Assembly (NCBI GenBank): GCA_030637745.1
Contig: DAOWFX010000108.1
Span: 1 to 34,878, forward strand
Source: JAGLOK01 sp023139005
GTDB lineage: Bacteria; Bacillota; Clostridia; Christensenellales; UMGS416
Direction: 5' to 3'
Length of the DNA stretch: 34,878 nucleotides
Below, piece after piece: positions 7,476-16,446 of this stretch. Below the pieces are notes generated by a model that saw nothing but the letters and a program-made list of their open reading frames with translations, did not search any database and was not told the DNA's origin. The position numbers and the translations under genes are program-made. Numbering within the stretch: position 1 is the first letter of the stretch; each line of letters opens with the position of its first letter.

Positions 7476-8189
7476 ATGGATGAATTAATTAGACTCAACA
7501 AAGCCATATCCCAGACTGGGTACTGTTCGAGGCGCAGTGCAGATGAGTTAATTGAAAGCGGTCGAGTTCTTGTGAATGCAAAGCAAGCTAAAAAGGGGCA
7601 AAAAGTATCCCAGAGTGATCAGATAAAGGTAGATGGTATGCAAATAACCACACACAGCAAACATGTCTATCTTGCATTTCATAAGCCTGTGGGTGTTACA
7701 AGTACAACGGATACAAAAGACAAAGATAACATCATTGATTATATCAACTATCCGGAGCGTATTTTTCACGTTGGAAGACTGGACAAAGATTCAGAAGGTT
7801 TGATTTTTCTTACCAATGATGGGGATATAGTCAATAAAATATTGCGTGCAGAAAATGGCCATGACAAGGAATACATTGTTACAGTCAACAAAAACATAAC
7901 AGACATTTTTATCGAAAAAATGAGCAAAGGTGTACCGATACTGGGTGTTGTTACTGATCCCTGTTATGTGAAAAAACTAGGCAAAAGGAAATTCAAAATT
8001 ATATTAAAGCAAGGACTTAATAGGCAAATACGGCGTATGTGCAGCCATCTGGGGTATGAGGTCGTTGTGCTCAAACGTACACGTATTATGAATATCAAAT
8101 TGGGGGATCTATCCAATGGTAGATGGCGTCACTTTTCAGAAAAAGAATTAAGTGACATCAACATGCTTTTAGAAGGTTCGCAAAAATAG
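7476..8189 (+). CDS. rluF: 23S rRNA pseudouridine synthase, RluF-type
   Basis: The 237-aa protein has an N-terminal S4 RNA-binding domain (about 3-55, RLNKAISQTGYCSRRSADEL) and a RsuA/RluB-type catalytic domain. The catalytic Asp is D103 in HVGRLDKDSEGLIFLTNDGD. The C-terminal signature GLNRQIRRMCSHLGYEV followed by TRIMNIKLGDL matches RluF rather than RluB or RluE. E. coli RluF makes pseudouridine 2604 (and weakly 2605) in 23S rRNA. It is shorter than E. coli RluF (290 aa), ending soon after the catalytic domain. Start ATG 7476 has a modest SD (AGGAAA), with TATAAT at 7441-7446. It stands alone and converges on the lipoprotein gene that follows. Confidence 0.88.
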   Translation: MDELIRLNKAISQTGYCSRRSADELIESGRVLVNAKQAKKGQKVSQSDQIKVDGMQITTHSKHVYLAFHKPVGVTSTTDTKDKDNIIDYINYPERIFHVGRLDKDSEGLIFLTNDGDIVNKILRAENGHDKEYIVTVNKNITDIFIEKMSKGVPILGVVTDPCYVKKLGKRKFKIILKQGLNRQIRRMCSHLGYEVVVLKRTRIMNIKLGDLSNGRWRHFSEKELSDINMLLEGSQK

Positions 8190-8237
8190 AAAATGGACTT
8201 TGATATACTAGGAGTAAAATCTTTTTTCTAGACGGGT

Positions 8238-9395
8238 TTAATCAATCCGCTTCAGCAGCGTTTCCTTATCTTCACCTGGAGTTCTGATATATATATTTCC
8301 ATTACTTTTTGCATAGGTATAATATGTTCTTTCACCAGTCATTGAATCTGTAATCTGCATATAACCTTCAGCTATCTTTATTCGAAAATCTACTTTTTTG
8401 TTTGAAACTGTTAAGTACCCTGTTGCATCCGAATTCAGTTCAAGCACAGTATCTAGGTTGTAACTTGCATATATTCCTGCTAAATCCTCAATTTCCTTTA
8501 AGTCGGATGTGAAATCTGATTCATTGATGAACACATATTTATCCCCTGTTAATGTGTCTAACTCCAGAATTAATTCATTTTTATTATACGTGAAGAGCAT
8601 ATTGTGTTCTGGAAGCGTTAGGATGAGCATACCAGTACCGAACGTGTAGTACGTACAATCTACCATATCAGCCACAGCTTCTTTGTTGTCGGCGAAAATA
8701 AGGCCTGAGAAGGCAATGCTGTCGTTTGCAAGTGCATCATATAATAATGAATACGTTCCTAAGAGTTCATTATCATTGTCAGCAGTATGCAAAACTGCCT
8801 TATCACTTGATTCTGGCCATTTGACCTTTATGCTATTGTCTTGTTTCTCATAAAGAAGATATTCAAACTGTATTTCACCATCAATATCATATTCCAAACG
8901 AAGGTGAGAATCATGTGCATTATATATAAACGGAATGGGTGGAGTATCTCCAGTACTCAATAATTGCCCGCTTGTATTGTCTAAAAAATCAATAAAGATG
9001 GTTCCGGTTTCATCCAAATATGTTCCTACAAAAGTTTCGTTTTCATTGTATTTCAAGAAATCTTCAATATTGATGTAAGTTCTTTGTTTTCCTTCTTGAT
9101 CGGTTAGGAGAAGGAGATATTTATCATAGGAGTAATCATATATCCTAGATGTACCATTTTCATAATCAAATTTCAATTTACTTTCTTGTGTGATTGATGC
9201 TGTCACATCAAAGCCATCTATAGTAGATAGACCTAAGGGAGTCACTGTAAGATAACCGATGTCGGAGGTATCATATGCATTGAGTATTTCATAGCTTCCT
9301 GCAAGATTTGCATCAAACTCCGGTTCTTTATTACACGAACTCAATAGAAGAATAAAAACAAAAATGTAAGATAAGATTTTGATAAGATTTTTCAT
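8238..9395 (-). CDS. Lipoprotein built of four ~90-residue repeats
   Basis: This 385-aa lipoprotein has signal peptide FVFILLLSSC with lipidated Cys21. The mature part contains four similar units that each open with a G-x-Y motif: LAGSY (31), FVGTY (122), LLGTY (211) and LAGIY (305). The units are 89-94 residues apart and rich in beta-strand pattern. Units 1, 3 and 4 close alike (EGKQRTYINIEDF, TGDKYVFINESDF, TGERTYYTYAKSN). The shape suggests small beta-barrel or beta-sandwich units; no known family is recognised. No SD precedes the ATG, but an extended -10 lies 7 nt upstream, so the mRNA may be leaderless. Probably exposed on the outer face of the membrane. Confidence 0.75.
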   Translation of the reverse strand: MKNLIKILSYIFVFILLLSSCNKEPEFDANLAGSYEILNAYDTSDIGYLTVTPLGLSTIDGFDVTASITQESKLKFDYENGTSRIYDYSYDKYLLLLTDQEGKQRTYINIEDFLKYNENETFVGTYLDETGTIFIDFLDNTSGQLLSTGDTPPIPFIYNAHDSHLRLEYDIDGEIQFEYLLYEKQDNSIKVKWPESSDKAVLHTADNDNELLGTYSLLYDALANDSIAFSGLIFADNKEAVADMVDCTYYTFGTGMLILTLPEHNMLFTYNKNELILELDTLTGDKYVFINESDFTSDLKEIEDLAGIYASYNLDTVLELNSDATGYLTVSNKKVDFRIKIAEGYMQITDSMTGERTYYTYAKSNGNIYIRTPGEDKETLLKRID

Positions 9396-9402
9396 AATTT
9401 AA

Positions 9403-9411
9403 ATAATACCA
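9403..9411 (-). promoter_or_regulatory. Extended -10 element 7 nt before the four-repeat lipoprotein
   Basis: On the minus strand the sequence reads TGGTATTAT, then TTAAATT, then the ATG. The expected start of transcription therefore falls at or next to the A of the start codon. The -35 region is poor (TTTAAT-like). Confidence 0.45.
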
Positions 9412-9450
9412 ATTTATTTACAATATTAAAAGAAAAGATTATATTATAAG

Positions 9451-10803
9451 CTAATTATTACTAATAAAGCTTGCAATATCATCAATAACACTTTGATCCA
9501 CCTGTAGCTCATTGTAATAGTCGTCAGGAGCAGGGGGAGTTCCTGCTGTTGTCATGAGATGACCAAGACCGGGATAAGAAATAGTTTGAGCATTATCTTT
9601 TCCGGACAGGGCTTGTTTTATCATTTCAAAGTCTCTCATAGGAACTTGATAATCACTCTCACCTTGTAACACCAACAAAGGCTTTGCAAAGTCATTGAGC
9701 ATAGATAGCATGTCATATTGTTGTAAGTGAAGCCAATAGGCAGGGCTGATGTTAAAAAGGTCTTTTGATTCAATTTTTGAATTCTCAACCAATTCTTCAA
9801 CGTTGTTGCTCATTCGCTTGGACTGCCAAAGAGTTATTCGTTCACTGATTGAGAGCTTACCATCAAGATTGAAAATATATTCATACTGCTCAATTATCAA
9901 TTTATGTAAGGGAGTTACGGCAGCTCCCATCATGATATATCCTTTTGCTTCAGGTGTAAGCTCTGCTATTCGTGGTATCATCATGCCCCCCAAGGAGTGT
10001 CCAAGTATGAATATTTTACTTGCATCAATCTCAGGAATCGTTTGCATTGTTATAGCAGCCATCATAGCATCTTCTACCGTTTCGTCTTCTACTGTTGAAG
10101 TATCAGTAAAGCTTTCGGGATAAACTAATGTTCTTTTATCATAGCGTATAACAGCGATTCCTTGCTGTGCCAATCCCCAAGCGATGTCACGAAAAGGAAA
10201 CTGGTTTCCTACAGATTCATCGCTGTTATTCGGGCCTGAGCCATGAACTAGTATGACAACAGGGAATTTATCTCCTTTTTCAGGAGTTGTCAATATTGCA
10301 GGAAGTTCCAGATTACTTATACCGAAAGAGAATGTTTGCTCAACAATTCCATCAGGTAAGACAATAGTGGGAGCGCCTGCAAGAACAGGTTTATCTGCAT
10401 TTGTAGTGTAGTGTAATCCAGAAATTTTCAGCGTATCTTCTTTATATGTGACTTTTAAGTCAATACATTTATTTGTGAATGCGACTTTAACAATAATATT
10501 ATCAAAACCCGAAGCTTTACTACGCTCATATCCATAAATATCATAATATTCTCCATACTCAGTAATTAATGCTTCCCATATTGATTGTAATGTCTTTTTG
10601 CCTGTTAGCAAATTCATAACTATATCAAATTTATGATCACTCTTTGCGCCACTATAGTCTTTAACTGAAAGCTTCTCGACAAATGCATATGCATCTTTTG
10701 AGAGTTCTTCCTCAGTGGGAGCAACAGTATTGTTTGAGCATCCTGAAAGTGTAAATACTGAAATCATCATAATAGATAATACTATTAAAATACTTTTCTT
10801 CAT
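9451..10803 (-). CDS. Lipoprotein alpha/beta hydrolase with DUF3887 domain
   Basis: The 450-aa secreted, lipid-anchored hydrolase has a lipobox at VFTLSGC with Cys22. Residues about 33-130 look like DUF3887, and 155-450 form an alpha/beta hydrolase. The oxyanion region is ILVHGSGPNNSD, the nucleophile S270 sits in GHSLGG, the acid is D384 (GESDYQVP) and the base H415 (GLGHLM). The catalytic triad is complete. The combination is common in Firmicute 'dienelactone hydrolase-like' surface proteins; the natural substrate is unknown. ATG 10803 has the SD TTGGAGGATAATA. It is separated from the next minus-strand gene by 55 nt, so co-transcription is possible. Confidence 0.87.
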   Translation of the reverse strand: MKKSILIVLSIMMISVFTLSGCSNNTVAPTEEELSKDAYAFVEKLSVKDYSGAKSDHKFDIVMNLLTGKKTLQSIWEALITEYGEYYDIYGYERSKASGFDNIIVKVAFTNKCIDLKVTYKEDTLKISGLHYTTNADKPVLAGAPTIVLPDGIVEQTFSFGISNLELPAILTTPEKGDKFPVVILVHGSGPNNSDESVGNQFPFRDIAWGLAQQGIAVIRYDKRTLVYPESFTDTSTVEDETVEDAMMAAITMQTIPEIDASKIFILGHSLGGMMIPRIAELTPEAKGYIMMGAAVTPLHKLIIEQYEYIFNLDGKLSISERITLWQSKRMSNNVEELVENSKIESKDLFNISPAYWLHLQQYDMLSMLNDFAKPLLVLQGESDYQVPMRDFEMIKQALSGKDNAQTISYPGLGHLMTTAGTPPAPDDYYNELQVDQSVIDDIASFISNN

Positions 10804-10893
10804 TATTATCCTCCAACATAGTACTGTCAGATTAACTGATAGTTATGTATAAATTATAGATATACCTAAATTTGATTATATAACTTTTTTTGT

Positions 10894-10924
10894 AATAAAA
10901 AAAGCTTTGCAATCACAAAGCTTT
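10894..10924 (-). terminator. Terminator of the CotH-VTC-DUF4956 operon
   Basis: AAAGCTTTG pairs with CAAAGCTTT around a 6-nt loop at 10901-10924. On the minus strand it is followed by a run of T (10894-10903 as A). It lies 27 nt after the stop of the DUF4956 gene. Confidence 0.85.
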
Positions 10925-10950
10925 CATATAGTTTTTATTATTGCATAGTA

Positions 10951-11649
10951 TTATGCTGCATAATCTCCTTGATAGCTGACTAAGGTTGCATCGAAAACGC
11001 CTTCAATACGAAGTAATTCATTGACGATATTTGTGTTTTCTCCTGGTAGTCGCACTTCCATTACAACTTCGATTCCACTACCGGATACAGTTTTTGATTT
11101 GAGTCGTGAGCCTTTTGGAAGCTTGCGCAACGCATAGGTGACCTCGTTTGTGCTTTCAAAATCATGACGTACAATAAGTAAGTAAGCATAGCTTCCATGT
11201 CCGCGGATGAGATACATGATATATACAAATGCTCCGATTGCAAGAGACCCGATAGCTGCTAACAGATAAAACTGTGCACCTAGTGTAATGCCAACACCTA
11301 CTGCCCAGAACATAAACACAGTATCCATAGGATCTTTGACAGCTGTTCTGAAACGAACAATTGACAATGCGCCAACCATACCCAAAGAGAGTGCTAAGTT
11401 TGACGTGACTGTTCTCATGATGAGTGTAGTTACCATTGTGAGTAGTACAATCGAAACATTGAAGTTTCTGTTGTATAAAACACCTGTAAAAGTCATTTTA
11501 TATACATAGAATATAAAGATTCCGACAAGAAATGCAATTCCGATTGCCAATAATAAATCCGGTATGGATATTGTACCTCCGGATGTTAACTGATCTGTAC
11601 TACCTTGAAAAATGTCAAGAATGCTTTTGTTGTCTGTACTGTTATCCAT
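10951..11649 (-). CDS. DUF4956 family membrane protein
   Basis: This 232-aa protein has three or four membrane segments between about residues 28 and 145. They are joined by the strongly conserved stretch SLGMVGALSIVRFRTAVKDP, the hallmark of DUF4956. A soluble ~80-residue C-terminal domain (about 150-230) has a ferredoxin-like or ACT-like alternation. The function of the family is not established, but it is repeatedly found beside VTC-domain proteins. It is the last gene of the operon, 9 nt after the VTC gene, with the SD TAGGAGGATTG. A membrane platform or channel acting with the polyphosphate-polymerase-like partner is my inference. Confidence 0.88.
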   Translation of the reverse strand: MDNSTDNKSILDIFQGSTDQLTSGGTISIPDLLLAIGIAFLVGIFIFYVYKMTFTGVLYNRNFNVSIVLLTMVTTLIMRTVTSNLALSLGMVGALSIVRFRTAVKDPMDTVFMFWAVGVGITLGAQFYLLAAIGSLAIGAFVYIMYLIRGHGSYAYLLIVRHDFESTNEVTYALRKLPKGSRLKSKTVSGSGIEVVMEVRLPGENTNIVNELLRIEGVFDATLVSYQGDYAA

Positions 11650-11658
11650 TCAATCCTC

Positions 11659-12360
11659 CTAATGAAACCTTCGACAGAGCGCGTATTTTGATATTGCTGA
11701 CCTCAGTCCGGTTGTTGTGTTTAGTATATCACGGAGATGGGGCGCAAGGAAACTTGAGTATTTGATTTCCATAATCATTTCATCTGGCTCCAAAACCGGT
11801 ATTGGCATCATGGTCTTTCTAAAAATATCGTTTGAAAAGTTACCGGTATGTAAGTTCATATCAAATGTTATACGAACATTGCCTGCAGGAAAAATATACG
11901 GTTCACGTGTATAGTCTACAACAACTATAGGCCTTAGTAATCTCGTTTTTACATCTGCATACATTTCTTCCATCAAAGGATTTCTAGAAGATATAAGAAA
12001 GCTATAATCTCTATGACGTATCATTTGATCTACCTGAAAGCGAGACAATGGTGTTGCTTGTTTTGTTGTAAACTTATCATGCTTTCCCTTTTTTTCCAAG
12101 CTTATTTGTTTATCAGAAAAGTTATATATTCTTATGCGCCATTTTTTTCGCGTATGGACTCCGTCCATTTTCTCCCACATGGCAGTATTGTATATATCAT
12201 CAAAGTAAAGACTTCTTATGTGATAAGTACGCTTTTCTTTATGTGCATTGTTGTCTAAGGGCATTGCAGCATTTAGCCTATCTCTCAGTACAAGATATTC
12301 ATTATAGGAAATATAGTATTTTTGCTCATGTCGTATTTGTGGTGCAGTTTTCTCTGTCAT
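11659..12360 (-). CDS. VTC-domain protein, polyphosphate polymerase-like
   Basis: The 233-aa protein corresponds to a single VTC catalytic domain, the tunnel fold that in yeast Vtc4 makes polyphosphate from ATP. Typical charged tunnel residues are visible: E12 and K14 (RHEQKYY), R49 (YHIRSLYFDD), R71-R77 (RKKWRIRIYN), E89-K91 (SLEKKGK) and E198/K200 (MEIKYSS). It lacks the SPX domain and membrane segments of the yeast complex. ATG 12360 is chosen because it has the SD TAGGAGAAAT and sits 10 nt after the CotH stop; the frame runs 17 codons further upstream into the CotH gene. Polymerase activity is by homology only and has not been shown for this bacterial group as far as I know. Confidence 0.85.
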   Translation of the reverse strand: MTEKTAPQIRHEQKYYISYNEYLVLRDRLNAAMPLDNNAHKEKRTYHIRSLYFDDIYNTAMWEKMDGVHTRKKWRIRIYNFSDKQISLEKKGKHDKFTTKQATPLSRFQVDQMIRHRDYSFLISSRNPLMEEMYADVKTRLLRPIVVVDYTREPYIFPAGNVRITFDMNLHTGNFSNDIFRKTMMPIPVLEPDEMIMEIKYSSFLAPHLRDILNTTTGLRSAISKYALCRRFH

Positions 12361-12370
12361 ATTTCTCCTA

Positions 12371-15300
12371 CTAGTCAAACAATCTTGCCATATCTTCAGC
12401 AGATAGATCAAAATATTCTTTCAAATGTATTTTGATAACATCTGGACGTTTTTGAGCAAATGTCTTCCGTCGAGGGATTTGATTATTTGCCCATGAGGTA
12501 TATCCCATTGAACGCGCATATTTGCTACCGAGAGCTTCCTTGTACCAGTCAGGTGTTGCATTGAATCGTGCATTCCATGTTTCTCTGTCTGCATGCATTT
12601 CAAAATCTATTTGCTGAACAATTTGATCAATTCTATTGATAACACGACTTGGTTCATATGTTACTGTGATATGATATGCAAATCGTTCAATAAAGGATTG
12701 CTCAAATTCATTATTCTCCAAAAGGCCTAGTATCAGCCATGTTTCAAATGCATTGCCGTTTCCATGACCTTCGGGGTTTAGGTATTCTACAAGAGAGTTT
12801 GCACTTTCCTTTGAAAAAGACCAATCCACATCATAGTAAAACCAACGCCATTTGGCATCTTCTAATCTTTCTCTATAACATTTGATGTTTCCGGTATCAG
12901 TGTTACCGACATATATTTCGTTAATTACCATATCCATGTAGTTATCAACGTCTATCCAAGCCTTTACTATATCATAGTTTTCTTGTTTTGATAAATCATG
13001 TGTTGTCACAAATTCTTTGAGCAGTTGCCAATTGCTTATGTCTCCTGCAAGTGCATTGGAAGTATATTTTCCATTACCATAAATAATATCGACATTTTCA
13101 GGATCAATATCATGGTGTTGTTGCAAATAGTACTTGTTAATCTTTTCTCTAAAGAAATATACACCCCAGTATTCACCATTTAAGTAGTATGCCACAGGAT
13201 AGTAGGCCTGGACATCTAGGTCTGTGGTATCGGCAGCCAGAGAAGTCAAAGAAGTGTCTACAATTTTTGACGCATACCATTCTGATGCACCATTTCTTAG
13301 GATAACTGATTTATATTCTGTGAATGCTCTATCAGGAAAGATTGCATAGTCAAAAGTTTCGGCGCCATATTTTGCACGTGCAACTAAAGTGAAGTTCTTT
13401 GCAATTTCTGCCCTAGAGTAGGCTCCAAATACGCGCAACCCCATATTTTGGTTCAATACTTGTGAGCCATCGATTTCATACATCTCTATATACGCGCCAA
13501 CTTCCCAATCTTCATAGAAATTCGCATCTTTAAAGGGATATTTTTTGCTAAAACTATCACCAAATGCCATGATACCACTATGATCAGAATATAGATTGTC
13601 GGGATCTGTTGAGATAGATACTATTGGCAACTCGTGATTTACGTTTATAAAGTATGTTTGTGTTGTTATAATAGAGTCAAGCTTGCCATCCTTAAAAGCA
13701 CGCGCACGTACCACTGTGTTTTCTGATACTTGAAATGGACCCTCATAGACAGGAGCGCGATCTGTAGGATCACTGCAGTCGAGGGTGTAGCGAACAGTAC
13801 ATCCTTCAGGTATGTTTATTTCAATGATTTGAGGGTCTGCATATACACCACCTGCTAGCGGGATGTATGGTGTTGGGGCAAATCCGCTGTAACCATTACC
13901 GTTTTCTTCTCCTGGTGAGGGTGAAAGCATATATTCAAATACTTGACTTCCTTTTTGTCTTCCATAGGATATATCAAATGGAATGGACGTTAATATACAT
14001 TTATCAATCATTTTCCCATCTGAGTTTGTAAGTACGACTGGTTCTCCAACTATATCCAAAGAAAAATTGGTATGCCAAAAACTTGATGTGGAATCAGTCT
14101 CAGTACCCATTCCGGAGGCATAAACGAGTTTATACGTGTTTGGTTCAATAAATGCACTATCAGGAAACTTCCATTTTCCAAGTTGTGCAGAATTATCCGA
14201 GAGTCCATATCCGCTTAGTTCGATGCGTTCTTCTGTATTGTTATAAATCTCAATCCAGTCGGGATTGAGATCAAAGTTATCGGTTAATGTTTGGTCGTTA
14301 CCCAGCATAATTTCCGTTAGAATCAGACCAGAGGTTTGCGTTTCACTGTTTTGCTGGAATTGATTGTATCCATCTTCATTATTGATATATCCTGGGGTAG
14401 GATGAGATAGGAAAACTCTTTGTCCTGTTTCGGTGTCTAATCCTACTGAAATATCATCACCAGGCTCAAGAATCTCCCAAACATCTAGAACTTGTCCCTG
14501 AAGGTTTGCACACAATATGGTATCTTTCATCGAATTCAGTCGGAAGGAAGCATGAAACTCTCCTTCTTCACCGATTTTGTCTTTGCCTGATAAGAATACA
14601 ATAATTAATTCATTGGGTTGCATTATTGTATTGTCAGGGAAAATCCATTCTCTTGCAGCACTCTCATTGTCCGAAAGTGCATAGCCGGAAATATCAAGGG
14701 GGTCAGCCCCTACGTTTGTGAGCTCTACCCAGTCTGAATAGTCTCCATCTTCATCTGCTATCGTAATCAGATTTGATGACATTACTTCATTAATTTTCAA
14801 ATTAGAGTCTGAGACTCTACGTGTTGCAAGATATTCATCATATCCACCTTGATCATTAAAAAATCCGGGTGATGCAAATTCAGTGATTGCCCATTGTCCA
14901 AGTTCTGCAAGATTACGCATATAAGAAAAATTTGGGGAGAGATGTTCTACAGAAACAGTATCTACTATGTTTGCATATGGATCTGCAAGAAACAAATCTT
15001 CACCGGATGCGCTAATACCAAATGGTGCGTGTAATGCACCCTCATTTGCTCCACTTGATGCAAATATAATAACAAAATCTCCCGGTGCCATTACTATAGA
15101 AGACAATACATGCTTTGCAGGCTCACTCATGTTATCAGATAATGCAAATCCACTTAAATTGATATTATTTTCTGTTGGATTGTACAGTTCAATCCAATCA
15201 TAGTATTGTCCATCTTCAGAAGCAAATGAGTTTCTATTTGAACTCATAACTTCAGAAATGACTGGAAAATCCACTATCTTTGTTTCTCCGTTTACAGAAA

Positions 15301-15526
15301 TGACTGGTTGTGTCTCAGTTGTTGTTTTCCTAAAAAGAGGTTCAAGACCAAAATAAGCTAGTATTAGGACAACAGCTATAAGGATGATATTGAATCTTGA
15401 TTTACGTGTACGATATGTCTTTACAGGAGCTGATCGTTCTGGCGGTAGTTGAGTTCTTCTGGCAGAACTTTGATCTCTCTGTTGGGGATTTCTTTTTTTA
15501 GTATAGCGATCAGCCAATAATTCCAT
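12371..15526 (-). CDS. Membrane-anchored CotH kinase with three lamin-tail domains
   Basis: This 1051-aa protein has a short basic cytoplasmic tail, one membrane segment (about 45-61) and a long extracytoplasmic part. Three lamin-tail (LTD) domains are seen at about 88-220, 243-380 and 402-540, each starting with an ISEVM/INEVM/LTEIM strand and containing DWIELYN or a close variant plus SGxALSDN. A CHB_HEX_C-type beta domain (about 560-627) follows, then the CotH kinase domain (about 635-990) with LRNGASEWY, NGEYWGVYFFREK and YYDVDWSF (D899, D901). CotH of Bacillus phosphorylates spore-coat proteins. An AGGAG lies only 1 nt before ATG 15526 but 9 nt before a TTG at 15517, so the true start may be three codons later. 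First gene of the operon. Confidence 0.9.
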   Translation of the reverse strand: MELLADRYTKKRNPQQRDQSSARRTQLPPERSAPVKTYRTRKSRFNIILIAVVLILAYFGLEPLFRKTTTETQPVISVNGETKIVDFPVISEVMSSNRNSFASEDGQYYDWIELYNPTENNINLSGFALSDNMSEPAKHVLSSIVMAPGDFVIIFASSGANEGALHAPFGISASGEDLFLADPYANIVDTVSVEHLSPNFSYMRNLAELGQWAITEFASPGFFNDQGGYDEYLATRRVSDSNLKINEVMSSNLITIADEDGDYSDWVELTNVGADPLDISGYALSDNESAAREWIFPDNTIMQPNELIIVFLSGKDKIGEEGEFHASFRLNSMKDTILCANLQGQVLDVWEILEPGDDISVGLDTETGQRVFLSHPTPGYINNEDGYNQFQQNSETQTSGLILTEIMLGNDQTLTDNFDLNPDWIEIYNNTEERIELSGYGLSDNSAQLGKWKFPDSAFIEPNTYKLVYASGMGTETDSTSSFWHTNFSLDIVGEPVVLTNSDGKMIDKCILTSIPFDISYGRQKGSQVFEYMLSPSPGEENGNGYSGFAPTPYIPLAGGVYADPQIIEINIPEGCTVRYTLDCSDPTDRAPVYEGPFQVSENTVVRARAFKDGKLDSIITTQTYFINVNHELPIVSISTDPDNLYSDHSGIMAFGDSFSKKYPFKDANFYEDWEVGAYIEMYEIDGSQVLNQNMGLRVFGAYSRAEIAKNFTLVARAKYGAETFDYAIFPDRAFTEYKSVILRNGASEWYASKIVDTSLTSLAADTTDLDVQAYYPVAYYLNGEYWGVYFFREKINKYYLQQHHDIDPENVDIIYGNGKYTSNALAGDISNWQLLKEFVTTHDLSKQENYDIVKAWIDVDNYMDMVINEIYVGNTDTGNIKCYRERLEDAKWRWFYYDVDWSFSKESANSLVEYLNPEGHGNGNAFETWLILGLLENNEFEQSFIERFAYHITVTYEPSRVINRIDQIVQQIDFEMHADRETWNARFNATPDWYKEALGSKYARSMGYTSWANNQIPRRKTFAQKRPDVIKIHLKEYFDLSAEDMARLFD

Positions 15527-15614
15527 CTCCTAGATAATTATTTCTTTGTTTGCTTTGCCATATGTATAGTATTAAAAAAATATTCTGAACAATTATTCTG
15601 TCCAGTCGTATGTA

Positions 15615-15641
15615 CAGATATCAAAAACGTTTTAATATCTG
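15615..15641. promoter_or_regulatory. 27-bp dyad between the CotH operon and the divergent gene
   Basis: CAGATAT pairs with ATATCTG, and the inner AAAA with TTTT; only two of thirteen pairs mismatch. It lies 89 bp before the CotH start and 161 bp before the 214-aa gene start, in the only intergenic region of the divergent pair. No terminator-like U-tract follows. Candidate binding site of a dimeric regulator. Confidence 0.5.
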
Positions 15642-15753
15642 CAATAAGCTGTTACAATTATATTTCATTTCAGTTAAAAAAACAATACTTATTATATATT
15701 ATTTGTTTGTGAGTACTAAAAAAAATGAAAGTTTACGAATCATACATAAATTA

Positions 15754-15762
15754 TGTTAGAAT
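15754..15762 (+). promoter_or_regulatory. Possible extended -10 for the 214-aa protein gene
   Basis: TGTTAGAAT is an extended -10 with weak TTTACG upstream. A TATAAT at 15773-15778 is an alternative. Either places the start of transcription 17-35 nt before the ATG at 15802. Confidence 0.35.
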
Positions 15763-15801
15763 AATGCATAAATATAATGCAAAGGAATCTATTTCGTATA
15801 T

Positions 15802-16446
15802 ATGGACCAAATTAAACTAAACAATAGAATAATAATAAAACTTGATGGAACAAAGATATCTGATGAATTTATTAAGCAATTTGAAAATAATGATATAAAG
15901 ATAATTGAGGATAATAAAATTATTCGAGTAGAACATCCTCATTGTGCATTCTTCAAGAGTGTCCATTCTTCAGGTGATAAGAATTTTAAGAGAACGGTAC
16001 TATACACTCCTGAAGGTCGATTGTACCAAGATTATGAAGAGATTGAAGATGGAACACTCATTCAATTAGACCGATTTATAAAAAAAGAGAAACATTTAGA
16101 CCTATTTCTTTTGTATTTAAGAGACTTAAAGATTAAATCAAACAGTATAATTATTGATGAAGAATATGATGCATTGGTAATGCCAAAGAGTCCATTAAAC
16201 GAATTCATGGTTTGGGTAGATGATGAACTGTTTGAAAGTAGCTTGAATGAATATGAAATAACAATAGTACATATACTTTCGCAGTTAAGCAAAATTTACA
16301 ATAAGAAGATTGAAATCCTAAGAGACAAACTACATAATAAAGTGAACTATCTCATATTTGATGTCAATGAAGATATAAACATACAAAAAAATCTACTGGA
16401 TAAATGGCATACACATTACATTCGAAAAGCAAGATTATTCAAGTAG
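15802..16446 (+). CDS. Unrecognised 214-aa soluble protein
   Basis: The protein is acidic/Lys-Ile rich, with no signal peptide or membrane segment. I do not recognise it with confidence. The stretch HPHCAFFKSVHSS, then YTPEGRLYQDYEEIEDGTLI and LDRFIKKEKHLDL, recalls the N-terminal region of uroporphyrinogen-decarboxylase-like corrinoid methyltransferases. In those, a TPxG-type strand precedes an 'IK-x-x-x-D-L' helix. The catalytic barrel that should follow is absent, so this is only a resemblance. The nearest SD-like sequence (AAAGGAAT) is 14 nt from the ATG, which is far. Its last 12 nt overlap the end of the convergent phosphodiesterase gene. Confidence 0.65.
   Translation: MDQIKLNNRIIIKLDGTKISDEFIKQFENNDIKIIEDNKIIRVEHPHCAFFKSVHSSGDKNFKRTVLYTPEGRLYQDYEEIEDGTLIQLDRFIKKEKHLDLFLLYLRDLKIKSNSIIIDEEYDALVMPKSPLNEFMVWVDDELFESSLNEYEITIVHILSQLSKIYNKKIEILRDKLHNKVNYLIFDVNEDINIQKNLLDKWHTHYIRKARLFK

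Noticed and set aside
9749..10123. Plus-strand open frame of 124 codons
   Set aside because: Antisense to the alpha/beta hydrolase across its catalytic motif; no SD and no family.
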